Assembly: GCF_019880305.1 (NCBI RefSeq)
Contig: NZ_CP082301.1
Location: 3,286,001-3,350,000 of the forward strand
Direction of reading: 5' to 3'
From: Streptomyces decoyicus
Lineage (GTDB): Bacteria; Actinomycetota; Actinomycetes; Streptomycetales; Streptomycetaceae
DNA: 64,000 nt
Shown here: in pieces, positions 6,909-15,477 of the stretch
Position numbering within the stretch: the first letter of the stretch is position 1
How the letters are laid out: each line of letters opens with the position of its first letter
The notes under the pieces: generated by a model
What the model saw: only the letters and a program-made list of their open reading frames with translations
Database searches by the model: none
Told to the model about the DNA's origin: nothing
Position numbers and translations under genes: made by a program

Positions 6909-9006
6909 GCAGCCCGCCTTCCCGATCCACGCCGTGCTCGGCTTTCTGCTCGGCTCCGTTCTCACGGACCGGCTCGTCGGTGCGCGCGCTCTCGCCGCGC
7001 GCTGCCTCTTCGCTCCGTTCGCCCCCGCTCTGCGGCACCACACGGGCACCGTTGCCGGGCAGTGCCGTCGGGTCGGCCGCCGGCCAGGCCACCTTCGGCT
7101 CCGGGGCGGGGGCCGAGGCATCGTCTGCCGGGGTGGCACGCGTCTGCACCGGGATCGTGGACGCCTTGCGGTCCGACCCGGCGCGCGGCTGGCCCGACTC
7201 GTCCAGCCCCCGGTTGCGCCGCGAGTCCTCCGGCTCCAGGGGGATCGGGGATCCGCGCAGCGTCTCGCCTGCCGTACGGGGCAGCGTCAGCCGGAACTGC
7301 GAGCCGCCGCCCGGCTCGCCCCAGGCCTGAAGCCAGCCACCGTGCAGCCGGGCGTCCTCGACGGCGATGGACAGGCCCAGCCCCGTACCGCCCGTCGTGC
7401 GGGCCCGGGCCGGGTCCGCACGCCAGAAACGGTTGAAGACGCGGGTGGCCTCGCCGGGCTTGAGGCCGACGCCGTAGTCACGCACCGCGACGGCCACCGC
7501 GCCGCCGTTCCGGCTGCCCGCCGACGCCAGCCGCACCACCACATCTCGGCCCTCGCCGTGCTCGACGGCGTTGACGACGAGATTGCGCAGTATGCGCTCC
7601 ACCCGGCGGGAGTCGGCCTCGGCGATCACGGGCTGCTCGGCGCCGCGCACCACTATCCGGGTGCCCTTGCGCTCGGCGAGCGGTTCGGCGCCCTCGATGA
7701 CGCGGTGCACCACATCGCGCAGATCGACCGGCTCGGCCTCCAGCGCGGCCGCGCCGGCGTCGAACCGGCTGATCTCCAGCAGCTCCGCGAGCAGCGATTC
7801 GAAGCGGTCCAGCTGCCCGCGCAGCAGCTCGGCGGAGCGTGCGGTGGCGGGGTCGAACTCGTCCCGCACGTCATGGATGACATCGGCCGCCATCCGTACG
7901 GTCGTCAGCGGCGTACGCAGCTCGTGCGAGACGTCGGACACGAAACGGCGCTGCATCCGGGACAGCTCCTCCAGCTGCTGGATCTTGACCTGGAGGTTCT
8001 GCGCCATCTTGTTGAAGGACTCGCCCAGCCGGGCGATGTCGTCCTCGCCGGTGACCTTCATCCGCTCCTGGAGGAGGCCTGCGGCCAGCCGCTCGGAGAT
8101 CCCGGCGGCCATCCGTACGGGCGTGACGACCTGCCGCACCACCAGCCAGGCGATCGCGCCGAGCAGGATCACGACAAACACCCCGGCCGTCGCCAGCGTC
8201 CCCGTCACCAGCTTGAGCGACTCCTCTTCCTGGCTGAACGGGAAGAGGTAGTAGAGCTGGTACTGATTGCTGTTTGCATCGTTGAGCCGCTTGCCGATGA
8301 TCAGCGCCGACACACCGTCGTCCGACCCGATGCGCTTGATCTGGGTGTACTGGCGGAACGTCCCGGACTTGGTGTCCAGCTTCCGCCGCAGCTCGGGAGG
8401 CACACTCCGTTCGGGATCGACATCGCCGGAGGCACGCGGACCGCGGGTGCCAGGGCTGGAGTCGCCGAACGGTTCGTCGGAGTCGGAGCTGAGTGCCACG
8501 ACGGAGAAGACGCCCTGCCCGCCACTGGCGAGCTGCTCGACCAGGCCGGTCAGCCAGGTCGCGGAGTCCTGGGTGCCGCGGTTGCCGGTACGCACGGTGT
8601 CCTCGGGCCGGGTGTCGTCGGCCATCTTCTGGGCCACACTGAAACCGCCCACGGCCTGGCTCTGCGCGGCCTGTGCCTTGGCCGTGAGCAGGCCGTTCCG
8701 GACCTGGCCGACGACCACGACACCGAGCAGCAGCACCACGGCCAGCGACATCAGCAGCGTGGTCGCCACCACGCGGAGCTGAATATTGCGCCGCCACAGG
8801 CGCAGGGCGGGCAGCAGCGGCCGCCGCACCCAGCGGCTGAAGAGCCGGACCAGGGGGTGGACCGGCCCGCTCACCGCGCCATCGGGCAGCAACTGCCCGC
8901 CGCGCAGCAATCGAGCGACCATTTTTCCCGAAAAGGACATATCACCCGCCGGGTCGACGGTTCGCCCCCGCTTTCCCTCCGGGCCCGAACCGTCCCGGGT
9001 CATCAT
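6898..9006 (-). CDS. mtrB: Sensor histidine kinase MtrB
   Basis: 702 residues. Two membrane segments (about 78-101 and 269-291) flank an extracytoplasmic sensor domain of roughly 165 residues. A HAMP domain (about 292-345) leads to the dimerisation helix with phospho-acceptor His361 in S-H-E-L-R-T-P, then an HATPase domain with N and G boxes (N-x-V-x-N-A-V-E-H-G; G-T-G-L-G-L-S-I). About 120 disordered C-terminal residues follow the kinase core, rich in Ala, Glu and Arg. MtrB phosphorylates MtrA; the pair governs wall metabolism and, in Streptomyces, development and antibiotic production. The gene starts 1 nt after the mtrA stop; an alternative ATG is at 9003. Confidence 0.95.
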   Translation of the reverse strand: MMTRDGSGPEGKRGRTVDPAGDMSFSGKMVARLLRGGQLLPDGAVSGPVHPLVRLFSRWVRRPLLPALRLWRRNIQLRVVATTLLMSLAVVLLLGVVVVGQVRNGLLTAKAQAAQSQAVGGFSVAQKMADDTRPEDTVRTGNRGTQDSATWLTGLVEQLASGGQGVFSVVALSSDSDEPFGDSSPGTRGPRASGDVDPERSVPPELRRKLDTKSGTFRQYTQIKRIGSDDGVSALIIGKRLNDANSNQYQLYYLFPFSQEEESLKLVTGTLATAGVFVVILLGAIAWLVVRQVVTPVRMAAGISERLAAGLLQERMKVTGEDDIARLGESFNKMAQNLQVKIQQLEELSRMQRRFVSDVSHELRTPLTTVRMAADVIHDVRDEFDPATARSAELLRGQLDRFESLLAELLEISRFDAGAAALEAEPVDLRDVVHRVIEGAEPLAERKGTRIVVRGAEQPVIAEADSRRVERILRNLVVNAVEHGEGRDVVVRLASAGSRNGGAVAVAVRDYGVGLKPGEATRVFNRFWRADPARARTTGGTGLGLSIAVEDARLHGGWLQAWGEPGGGSQFRLTLPRTAGETLRGSPIPLEPEDSRRNRGLDESGQPRAGSDRKASTIPVQTRATPADDASAPAPEPKVAWPAADPTALPGNGARVVPQSGGERSEEAARGESARTDEPVRENGAEQKAEHGVDREGGLRGH

Positions 9007-9007
9007 C

Positions 9008-9685
9008 TCAGCTGGGCCCGGCCTTGTAGCCGACCCCGCGCACGGTCACCACGATCTCCGGCCGCTCCGGGTCCCTCTCGACCTTGGAGCGCAGCCGCTG
9101 CACGTGGACATTGACCAGCCGGGTGTCGGCGGCGTGCCGATAGCCCCAGACCTGCTCGAGCAGCACCTCACGGGTGAACACCTGCCACGGCTTGCGCGCC
9201 AGCGCCACCAGCAGATCGAACTCCAGCGGGGTCAGCGCGATCGACTGCCCGTCGCGCTTCACCGAATGGCCCGCCACATCGATGACCAGGTCACCGATCG
9301 CCAGCTGCTCGGGCGCCGGCTCCTCCGAACGCCGCAGCCGCGCCCGGATACGGGCCACCAGCTCCTTGGGCTTGAACGGCTTGACGATGTAGTCGTCCGC
9401 GCCCGACTCGAGCCCGACCACCACATCCACCGTGTCGGTCTTGGCGGTCAGCATGACGATCGGCACTCCGGACTCGGCCCGGATCAGGCGGCACACCTCG
9501 ATACCGTCCCGCCCCGGCAGCATCAGGTCGAGCAGTACAAGATCGGGCTTGGCCTCGCGGAAGGCCGCAAGGGCCTTGTCACCGTCCGACACAAACGACG
9601 GTTCAAAACCTTCGCCGCGCAGCACGATGCCAAGCATCTCTGCCAGTGCGGTGTCGTCGTCGACGACCAGGACGCGTCCCTTCAT
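9008..9685 (-). CDS. mtrA: Response regulator MtrA
   Basis: 225 residues, the normal size for an OmpR/PhoB-type regulator. The receiver domain spans about 1-120 with acidic residues Asp9-Asp11, phospho-acceptor Asp53 and the switch lysine in V-K-P-F. The C-terminal winged-helix domain (about 130-225) carries the V-W-G-Y and R-x-V-x-V-H-V-x-R-L-R-x-K motifs. Its ATG overlaps the stop of mtnA in an ATGA (9682-9685), so mtrA is translated from an mtnA-mtrA-mtrB-lpqB transcript unless an internal promoter exists. I found no convincing pair of GTNAC-type sites near it. Confidence 0.95.
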   Translation of the reverse strand: MKGRVLVVDDDTALAEMLGIVLRGEGFEPSFVSDGDKALAAFREAKPDLVLLDLMLPGRDGIEVCRLIRAESGVPIVMLTAKTDTVDVVVGLESGADDYIVKPFKPKELVARIRARLRRSEEPAPEQLAIGDLVIDVAGHSVKRDGQSIALTPLEFDLLVALARKPWQVFTREVLLEQVWGYRHAADTRLVNVHVQRLRSKVERDPERPEIVVTVRGVGYKAGPS

Positions 9686-10854
9686 TCGGCCATCATCCCA
9701 TTACCTGATCGTGACTTACTCCATCGTGACGTGGAACACACCTCTGCCAGCCCTTCCCGGGTCACCGGCGACACCACTCCGGCCTCCGTGACGATCGCCG
9801 TCACCAGCTCCGCCGGAGTGACGTCGAAGGCCGGGTTGTAGGCCTGTGCGCCCAGCGGCGCCACCGGTATACCGGTGCCCGCCTCCACCCCGGGCCCCTG
9901 CACACGCGGCAACGAGAACTCCGTCACTTCCTGGCCCGGCCGCTGCTCCACCTCGATGTCCGATCCCTCCTCGGTCTCCAGATCCACCGTGCTCGTCGGT
10001 GCCACCACCACGAACGGAACGTGGTGGAACCGCGCCAGAACCGCCAGCGGATAGCTGCCGATCTTGTTGGCCACCGATCCGTCCGCCGCGATCCGGTCCG
10101 CGCCGATCAGCACCGCATCCACCTCACCCCCGGCGAACAGCGAACCTGCCGCACCGTCCGAGAGCACCGTGTACGCCATACCCGCCCGAGCCGCCTCATA
10201 GGCGGTCAACCGCGCCCCCTGTAGCAGCGGCCGTGTCTCGTCCACCCACAGCCGGCGCAGCTCTCCGGCCCGGTGTGCCGCCCGCGCCACCGCCAGGGCG
10301 GTGCCCTCGCCCCCGGACACCAGCGCTCCCGTATTGCAGTGCGTGAGAATCCGGTGGCCGCCGCCCGGCAGCAGCTCGCCCAGCAGCGCCAGCCCGTGCT
10401 CCGCCATCCGTGCGCTGGCCTCGATGTCCTCGGCGTGCACGGCCCGCGCCTCGGCCAGCGCCGCCTCCGCGGCCGCCTGAGCACCGGCCCCGTCGGCCAC
10501 CGCGGCACGGTGGGCGTCAGCCGCCCGCCGCACGCCGTAGCCCAGATTGACCGCGGTCGGCCGGGCCTGCGCCAGCGCCTCCACCGCCTCCTCCACGTCG
10601 AAGCCCCGCGCAGCGGCCAGCGCGACGCCATAGGCACCCGCGATGCCCAGCAGCGGAGCGCCGCGTACGGCCAGCGTCCGAATCGCCTGAACCAGCGCCG
10701 GCACGTCCGTGCAGACCAGCTCGACCTCCTCCGCCGGCAGCCGGGTCTGGTCAAGGAGGACCAATACGGGCCCCTCGGGCGGCTCCTCCCAGCGCAATGA
10801 CGGAATGGCGAGCGCCCCGGCGCCCGGCTCGGATACCTCGTACTGATCGCCCAT
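9682..10854 (-). CDS. mtnA: S-methyl-5-thioribose-1-phosphate isomerase
   Basis: 390 residues. It converts methylthioribose-1-phosphate to methylthioribulose-1-phosphate in the methionine salvage pathway. Family signatures are present: R-G-A-P near residue 65, catalytic Cys173 in T-H-C-N-T-G, and catalytic Asp253 in I-G-A-D-R-I, followed by the N-K-I-G-S-Y segment. Conservation starts at the ATG at 10854, although AAGGA sits directly against it, an unusually short spacing; an in-frame ATG about 80 nt upstream is possible but would add a sequence unlike the family. Its stop overlaps the mtrA start by 4 nt. No other salvage genes are nearby. Confidence 0.92.
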   Translation of the reverse strand: MGDQYEVSEPGAGALAIPSLRWEEPPEGPVLVLLDQTRLPAEEVELVCTDVPALVQAIRTLAVRGAPLLGIAGAYGVALAAARGFDVEEAVEALAQARPTAVNLGYGVRRAADAHRAAVADGAGAQAAAEAALAEARAVHAEDIEASARMAEHGLALLGELLPGGGHRILTHCNTGALVSGGEGTALAVARAAHRAGELRRLWVDETRPLLQGARLTAYEAARAGMAYTVLSDGAAGSLFAGGEVDAVLIGADRIAADGSVANKIGSYPLAVLARFHHVPFVVVAPTSTVDLETEEGSDIEVEQRPGQEVTEFSLPRVQGPGVEAGTGIPVAPLGAQAYNPAFDVTPAELVTAIVTEAGVVSPVTREGLAEVCSTSRWSKSRSGNGMMAE

Positions 10855-11006
10855 TCCTTCAGTCTGACGCCGACCGCCCCTCGAACAGAAGGTCCCCTCG
10901 CGCTCCGGGCCCCGGTACACAACGTCGGCCGCCATGACACGATGACTGCCACCGCGGACCCCGGACCCCCGCCGCCCCGGCGGACGGGCAGCAAGAAGGA
11001 GCGACG

Positions 11007-12599
11007 ATGAACAACTCTCCGGGCTGGGCCTCGCCCGGATCCACTCCCTCCGACGAGCCGGCCCGCGGCACACAGGAGCAGCCCCCTCAGGAAGACCAGC
11101 CCGCCCCCGGCGAGCAGTCGTCCCCACCGAACTGGTCCAAGCAACAGCCGCCCGCCGGCCAGTGGTCGGCCCCCACCGGCATCCCCAGCCAAAGCGGCCC
11201 CCACGGGAGCAGTGGCCGGGACACGGCAGGTGACCGCTCCCGCGCCTCGTCGCCCGGTCCCGGCGGTCCCGGCTGGGGCGGCCACCCCGGCAATCAGCCG
11301 CCCTGGGGCGGCGCCTGGGCCCCGGTTCCGCAGGCCGCCAAGCCCGGCGTCATTCCGCTGCGTCCGCTCGCCGTCGGCGAGATCCTCGACGGTGCGGTCG
11401 CCACCATGCGCGCCCACTGGCGCACGGTCCTCGGCATCTCGCTGATCGTCGCGGTCGTCGCACAGACCGCCATCACCGTGGTCACCGGCATCTGGTTCCG
11501 GGGCGCCGGCCGCGACCCCTCCCTGGCGAACGACAACGTCCCGCCCCTCCGCGAAACCCTGCACCAGATGGGCAATTCGCTCGCCGTCTCCGGCATCACC
11601 TCGGCGATAGGGCTGCTCGCCACGATCGTCGTCACAGGTTTGCTGACCATGGTCGTGAGCCGCGCCGTCCTGGGCCGCTCGGTGACCGCCGGGGAAGCCT
11701 GGCGCGATGCGCGTCCCCAACTCCCGCGCCTGCTCGGCCTGCTTGTCCTGCTGCCCCTGCTCATCACGGCGATAGTCGCGGTGGGCATGGCTCCCGGTCT
11801 CATCCTCACCGCCACCGGCACGCTGGAAGTGGGCCTGCTGCTCACCCTGCTCGGCGGGCTCGCCGCGAGCGTCGTGAGCATCTGGCTCGGGGTCCGCTAC
11901 AGCCTCGCCTCCCCGGCCCTGATGCTGGAGAAGCAGGGCGTCATCGCCGCCATGCGCCGCTCGGCGAAGCTCGTCCGGGGCACCTGGTGGCGCGTGCTGG
12001 GTGTCCAGCTCCTCGCCTTCCTCCTCACCGGCATCGTCGAATTCATCATCCAGATCCCTGCCACCGTCATCGCCTTCCTCATCGGTGGCGAGAACCTCAT
12101 GGACTGGGCGAACGGCACCGGCAACACCGCCGGCTGGTCGTTCCTGATCGTGCTGGGCATCGGAGCCGTCATCAGCTCCACCATCACCTTCCCGATCAGC
12201 GCCGGCGTCACCGCGCTCCTGTACGTGGACCAGCGCATCCGCCGCGAGGCACTCGACCTCGAACTCGCCCGCGCCGCAGGCCTCCCCGGCTACGGCGCCG
12301 ACATCCCCACCACCCACCCGGCCGCGCCCACTCCCGCCTCCACGGACCCGACCGCCGGCAACGCGCCCACAGCAGCAGCCCCGAGCCCCGCTGACACCTC
12401 TCCAGGCAGCGCGAAGACGGAAGACGCAACACCGGACGGCCCCACGGCAGACGGCTCCCCGGCGGAAAGCAACGGCGCGACCGCCCCCGAGCCGGGCTCC
12501 GCGGCCACGGACGGCCCCACGCCGACAGACGCCGCCTCGGACACCACCCCCGCCGGCGACTCCGGGCAACGCCCCAACGACGCCGCACCGGGAAACTGA
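11007..12599 (+). CDS. Membrane protein with GPDPase-type membrane domain
   Basis: 530 residues in three parts: a disordered Pro/Ser/Gly-rich N-terminus (1-110), a membrane domain with about six hydrophobic segments (about 140-410) of the type found in membrane-bound glycerophosphodiester phosphodiesterases, and a disordered Ala/Thr/Pro/Asp tail (about 430-530). No phosphodiesterase catalytic domain is present. AAGGAG lies 6 nt before the ATG. It is first in a five-gene plus-strand cluster and diverges from mtnA across 152 bp, which should hold both promoters. The function is unknown; the domain layout suggests a membrane scaffold or transporter-like role. Confidence 0.8.
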   Translation: MNNSPGWASPGSTPSDEPARGTQEQPPQEDQPAPGEQSSPPNWSKQQPPAGQWSAPTGIPSQSGPHGSSGRDTAGDRSRASSPGPGGPGWGGHPGNQPPWGGAWAPVPQAAKPGVIPLRPLAVGEILDGAVATMRAHWRTVLGISLIVAVVAQTAITVVTGIWFRGAGRDPSLANDNVPPLRETLHQMGNSLAVSGITSAIGLLATIVVTGLLTMVVSRAVLGRSVTAGEAWRDARPQLPRLLGLLVLLPLLITAIVAVGMAPGLILTATGTLEVGLLLTLLGGLAASVVSIWLGVRYSLASPALMLEKQGVIAAMRRSAKLVRGTWWRVLGVQLLAFLLTGIVEFIIQIPATVIAFLIGGENLMDWANGTGNTAGWSFLIVLGIGAVISSTITFPISAGVTALLYVDQRIRREALDLELARAAGLPGYGADIPTTHPAAPTPASTDPTAGNAPTAAAPSPADTSPGSAKTEDATPDGPTADGSPAESNGATAPEPGSAATDGPTPTDAASDTTPAGDSGQRPNDAAPGN

Positions 12600-12621
12600 T
12601 GCGGTGACCAGAGGGGGGAAC

Positions 12622-13296
12622 ATGACCGCGCTCGGACCACTCATGGCGCGCTCCGACGACCACATACCGGTGAGGACCCCGCGCGTCCCCGCCCGCGAGG
12701 CGGCCGAGCGTGAACTGTCCGACCCCCGGTACCACCAGCACGACCCCAACCCGATCCAGCAGGCCCTTGATTGGCTCTGGGCACGCGTCGACGAGCTCGT
12801 CGGCGCCGCTGCCGGCACCACCCCGGGTGGCTGGATCGGGCTTCTGGCCATCGCCGCGTTCGTCGTTCTGCTGATCGCCGCCCTCCGGTTGCGGCTCGGC
12901 GCGGTGCGCCGCACTCCGACCACGAGCGGCGTGCTCTTCGCCGAAACGCCCCGAACCGCAGCCGAACACCGTTCCGCAGCTGACCGGCACGCCGCCGAGG
13001 GCCGCTGGAACGAAGCGATCCAGGACCGCATGCGGGCCCTCGTCCTCGCCCTGGAAGAGCGCACACTGCTCGCCCCCGGCCCGGGCCGCACCGCCGACGA
13101 GGCCGCCGGCGAAGCCACCCGGGCATTTCCCGCATACGCCGACCGGCTGCGCACCGCGGCCCGCACCTTCGACGAGGTCACATACGGCGGCCGCCCCGGC
13201 ACGGAACGGGCGCACACCCTCCTGACCAGCCTCGACACCGACCTCCAGCACGCCAAGCCCGACCTGGCCATCACCCCGACCGGGAGCCGCGGATGA
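12622..13296 (+). CDS. DUF4129 domain-containing membrane protein
   Basis: 224 residues. One hydrophobic segment (about 74-92) separates an N-terminal stretch from a DUF4129 domain (about 110-205), the same domain found at the C-terminus of membrane transglutaminase-like proteins. The ATG at 12622 has a G-run (GGGGGG) 3 nt upstream and is preferred to the in-frame GTG at 12604. The stop overlaps the next start (ATGA, 13293-13296). DUF4129, DUF4350, MoxR and DUF58 genes commonly occur together in actinobacteria, so it is probably a component of one membrane complex. The precise function is unknown. Confidence 0.85.
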   Translation: MTALGPLMARSDDHIPVRTPRVPAREAAERELSDPRYHQHDPNPIQQALDWLWARVDELVGAAAGTTPGGWIGLLAIAAFVVLLIAALRLRLGAVRRTPTTSGVLFAETPRTAAEHRSAADRHAAEGRWNEAIQDRMRALVLALEERTLLAPGPGRTADEAAGEATRAFPAYADRLRTAARTFDEVTYGGRPGTERAHTLLTSLDTDLQHAKPDLAITPTGSRG

Positions 13297-14522
13297 CTAC
13301 GGCCGCCCCCGACTCCCCCGGAATCGCTCCCCCCGCTCGTGGTCTGTGGACCCGGTCCCGCGGGCCACTGCTCGCGCTTCTTCTGCTCGTCGTCAGCGGT
13401 GTGGTCCTCGGCGCCCTCCAGTCCGGCGAACAGCACGGCCGGCTCGATCCCCGGTCGACGGACCGGACCGGAAGCCGGGCCATCGCCCGGCTCCTGGCCT
13501 CCCACGGTGTCTCCACCCAGGTCGTGACCACCTCTGAGGAAGCCGCGGCCGCGGCCGGCCCCGACACCACCCTGCTCGTCACCGACCCCGACGTACTGAC
13601 GCAGGATCAGCTGACGGGCCTGCACACCGCGACCGCGCACACCCCCGGCCGCACCGTCCTGCTCGCCCCCGGCACCTCGTCCCTCGAAACCTTCACCCCC
13701 GGCGTCCGGATGGAACCCCCGGTCCGGACGTCGGCACGCCCGCCGGCCTGTTCCCTGCCGGACGCCCGACGCGCGGGCAGTGCCCTCCTCGGCGGCCTCC
13801 GCTACGCCACGGCCACCAACGGCGCCGACCGCTGCTACGTCAGCGGCGGCCGGCCCACCCTGCTGCGCCTGCCGGCCCGCGACACCGGCCGCGACACCGT
13901 GCTCCTCGGCTCCGCCGACCTCCTCTACAACCAGCACCTCGCCGAGCACGGCAACGCCTCGCTGGCCCTTCAACTCCTCGGTGAGCACAAGCATCTGGTC
14001 TGGTACCTCCCCTCCGTGAGCGACCCGTCATCCGCCCAGGACCAACAGCGCGGTTTCTTCGGCCTCATCCCTTCCGGCTGGCGCTGGGCCCTGCTCCAAC
14101 TCGCCTTCGCCGCTGGATTCGCAGCCCTGTGGCGCGCCCGCCGCCTCGGCCCCTTGGTTCCGGAAAAGCTCCCGGTGACCGTCCCCGCCGCCGAGACCAC
14201 CGAGGGCCACGCCCGCCTCTACGAGCAGGCCAATGCCCGCGACCGGGCCTCCGACGTGTTGCGCTCCGCGACCCGCACGCGACTCGCCCCCCTCATCGGC
14301 GTGTCCGCAGCACACGCCCACACCGCCGACGTCCTTCTGCCTGCCATTCACGCCCACTTGCACGTCGCGCCCGGCCCCTCAGCAGACCTCCATGTCCTGC
14401 TCTTCGGTCCGGCACCCGCGGACGACAAAGCCTTGGTGCGCCTGGCCGACCAACTCGACGCACTCGAATCCTCGATCGTTTCCCAAGAGAGGCACGCCCC
14501 CCGTGAGCACCCCGACCGCTGA
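13293..14522 (+). CDS. DUF4350 domain-containing membrane protein
   Basis: 409 residues. A membrane anchor at about 27-47 is followed by an extracytoplasmic DUF4350 domain (about 55-230, containing G-S-R-A-I-A-R-L-L and later an L-L-G-S-A-D segment, fold related to glutamine amidotransferases and GldG-type proteins), a second membrane segment around 263-285, and a cytoplasmic tail. No catalytic triad is evident. It begins within the stop of the DUF4129 gene and its last 20 nt overlap the moxR start, which implies translational coupling. Function unknown. Confidence 0.85.
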   Translation: MTTAAPDSPGIAPPARGLWTRSRGPLLALLLLVVSGVVLGALQSGEQHGRLDPRSTDRTGSRAIARLLASHGVSTQVVTTSEEAAAAAGPDTTLLVTDPDVLTQDQLTGLHTATAHTPGRTVLLAPGTSSLETFTPGVRMEPPVRTSARPPACSLPDARRAGSALLGGLRYATATNGADRCYVSGGRPTLLRLPARDTGRDTVLLGSADLLYNQHLAEHGNASLALQLLGEHKHLVWYLPSVSDPSSAQDQQRGFFGLIPSGWRWALLQLAFAAGFAALWRARRLGPLVPEKLPVTVPAAETTEGHARLYEQANARDRASDVLRSATRTRLAPLIGVSAAHAHTADVLLPAIHAHLHVAPGPSADLHVLLFGPAPADDKALVRLADQLDALESSIVSQERHAPREHPDR

Positions 14523-15468
14523 CAGCGCCCGAACCTCCCTTGAGGACCTGCGCACCGAGATAGCCAAGGCCGTCGTAGGCCAGGACCCCGCCGTCACCGG
14601 GCTGGTCGTCGCACTCCTCTGCCGCGGTCACGTGCTCCTCGAAGGCGCCCCCGGCGTCGCCAAGACCCTGCTCGTACGTGCCCTGTCGGCCGCTCTCGAA
14701 CTCGACACCAAGCGCGTCCAGTTCACCCCTGACCTGATGCCGAGTGATGTCACCGGCTCACTGGTCTACGACAGCCGCAGCGCCGAGTTCTCCTTCCAGC
14801 CGGGCCCCGTCTTCACCAACCTCCTGCTCGCCGACGAGATCAACCGCACGCCTCCCAAAACCCAGGCGTCCTTGCTCGAAGCGATGGAAGAGCGGCAGGT
14901 GACCGTCGACGGCACAGCCCGCCCCCTCCCCGAGCCGTTTCTGGTGGCTGCCACCCAGAACCCCGTGGAGTACGAGGGCACTTACCCCCTCCCCGAGGCT
15001 CAGCTCGACCGCTTCCTACTGAAGCTGACAGTGCCGCTCCCCGCCCGCCACGACGAGATAGACATCCTCACCCGCCACGCGGCCGGCTTCAGCCCCCGCG
15101 ACCTCGGCGCCGCAGGTCTGCGCCCCGTCGCCTCCACCGCCGACCTCGACGCTGCCCGGGCCGCGGTCGCCAAGACCGCCGTCTCCCCTGAAGTCACCGG
15201 CTATATCGTCGATATCTGCCGTGCCACCCGCGAATCCCCCTCGCTCTCTCTCGGCGTCTCCCCCCGAGGCGCCACCGCCCTGCTCTCCACGTCACGAGCC
15301 TGGGCCTGGCTGACCGGCCGCGACTATGTCACCCCTGATGACGTCAAGGCCCTCGCCCTTCCCACGCTCCGACATCGCGTCCACCTCCGCCCCGAAGCGG
15401 AGATGGAAGGAGTCACCGCCGACTCCGTGATCAACGCCGTGCTCGCTCATCTCCCCGTCCCCCGCTGA
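14503..15468 (+). CDS. MoxR family AAA+ ATPase
   Basis: 321 residues. Walker A is G-A-P-G-V-A-K-T (48-55), Walker B ends in A-D-E-I-N-R (Asp111-Glu112), sensor 1 is A-T-Q-N-P, and the C-terminal lid (about 230-321) carries S-P-R-G. MoxR ATPases act as chaperones that, with a von Willebrand A-type partner, insert cofactors or mature protein complexes; here the partner is likely the adjacent DUF58 protein. The open frame extends to 14233, but the GTG at 14503 begins the conserved region, has AGAGAGG about 10 nt upstream, and leaves only a 20-nt overlap with the gene before. The gap to the next gene is 9 nt. Confidence 0.93.
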   Translation: MSTPTADSARTSLEDLRTEIAKAVVGQDPAVTGLVVALLCRGHVLLEGAPGVAKTLLVRALSAALELDTKRVQFTPDLMPSDVTGSLVYDSRSAEFSFQPGPVFTNLLLADEINRTPPKTQASLLEAMEERQVTVDGTARPLPEPFLVAATQNPVEYEGTYPLPEAQLDRFLLKLTVPLPARHDEIDILTRHAAGFSPRDLGAAGLRPVASTADLDAARAAVAKTAVSPEVTGYIVDICRATRESPSLSLGVSPRGATALLSTSRAWAWLTGRDYVTPDDVKALALPTLRHRVHLRPEAEMEGVTADSVINAVLAHLPVPR

Positions 15469-15477
15469 GACGACACC

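Noticed and set aside
4827..7436. 869-codon plus-strand open frame across lpqB and its downstream repeats
   Set aside because: It is a shadow of lpqB and mtrB; the opposite strand carries recognisable domains, a lipobox and coupled starts.
9711..9730. Two GTGAC sites just upstream of the mtrA start, considered as MtrA binding sites
   Set aside because: The spacing (15 bp between starts) does not fit the roughly 11-bp direct-repeat spacing expected of OmpR-type sites.
10206..13994. 1262-codon minus-strand open frame
   Set aside because: It runs antisense through mtnA and three plus-strand genes with clear domains; a GC-skew artefact.
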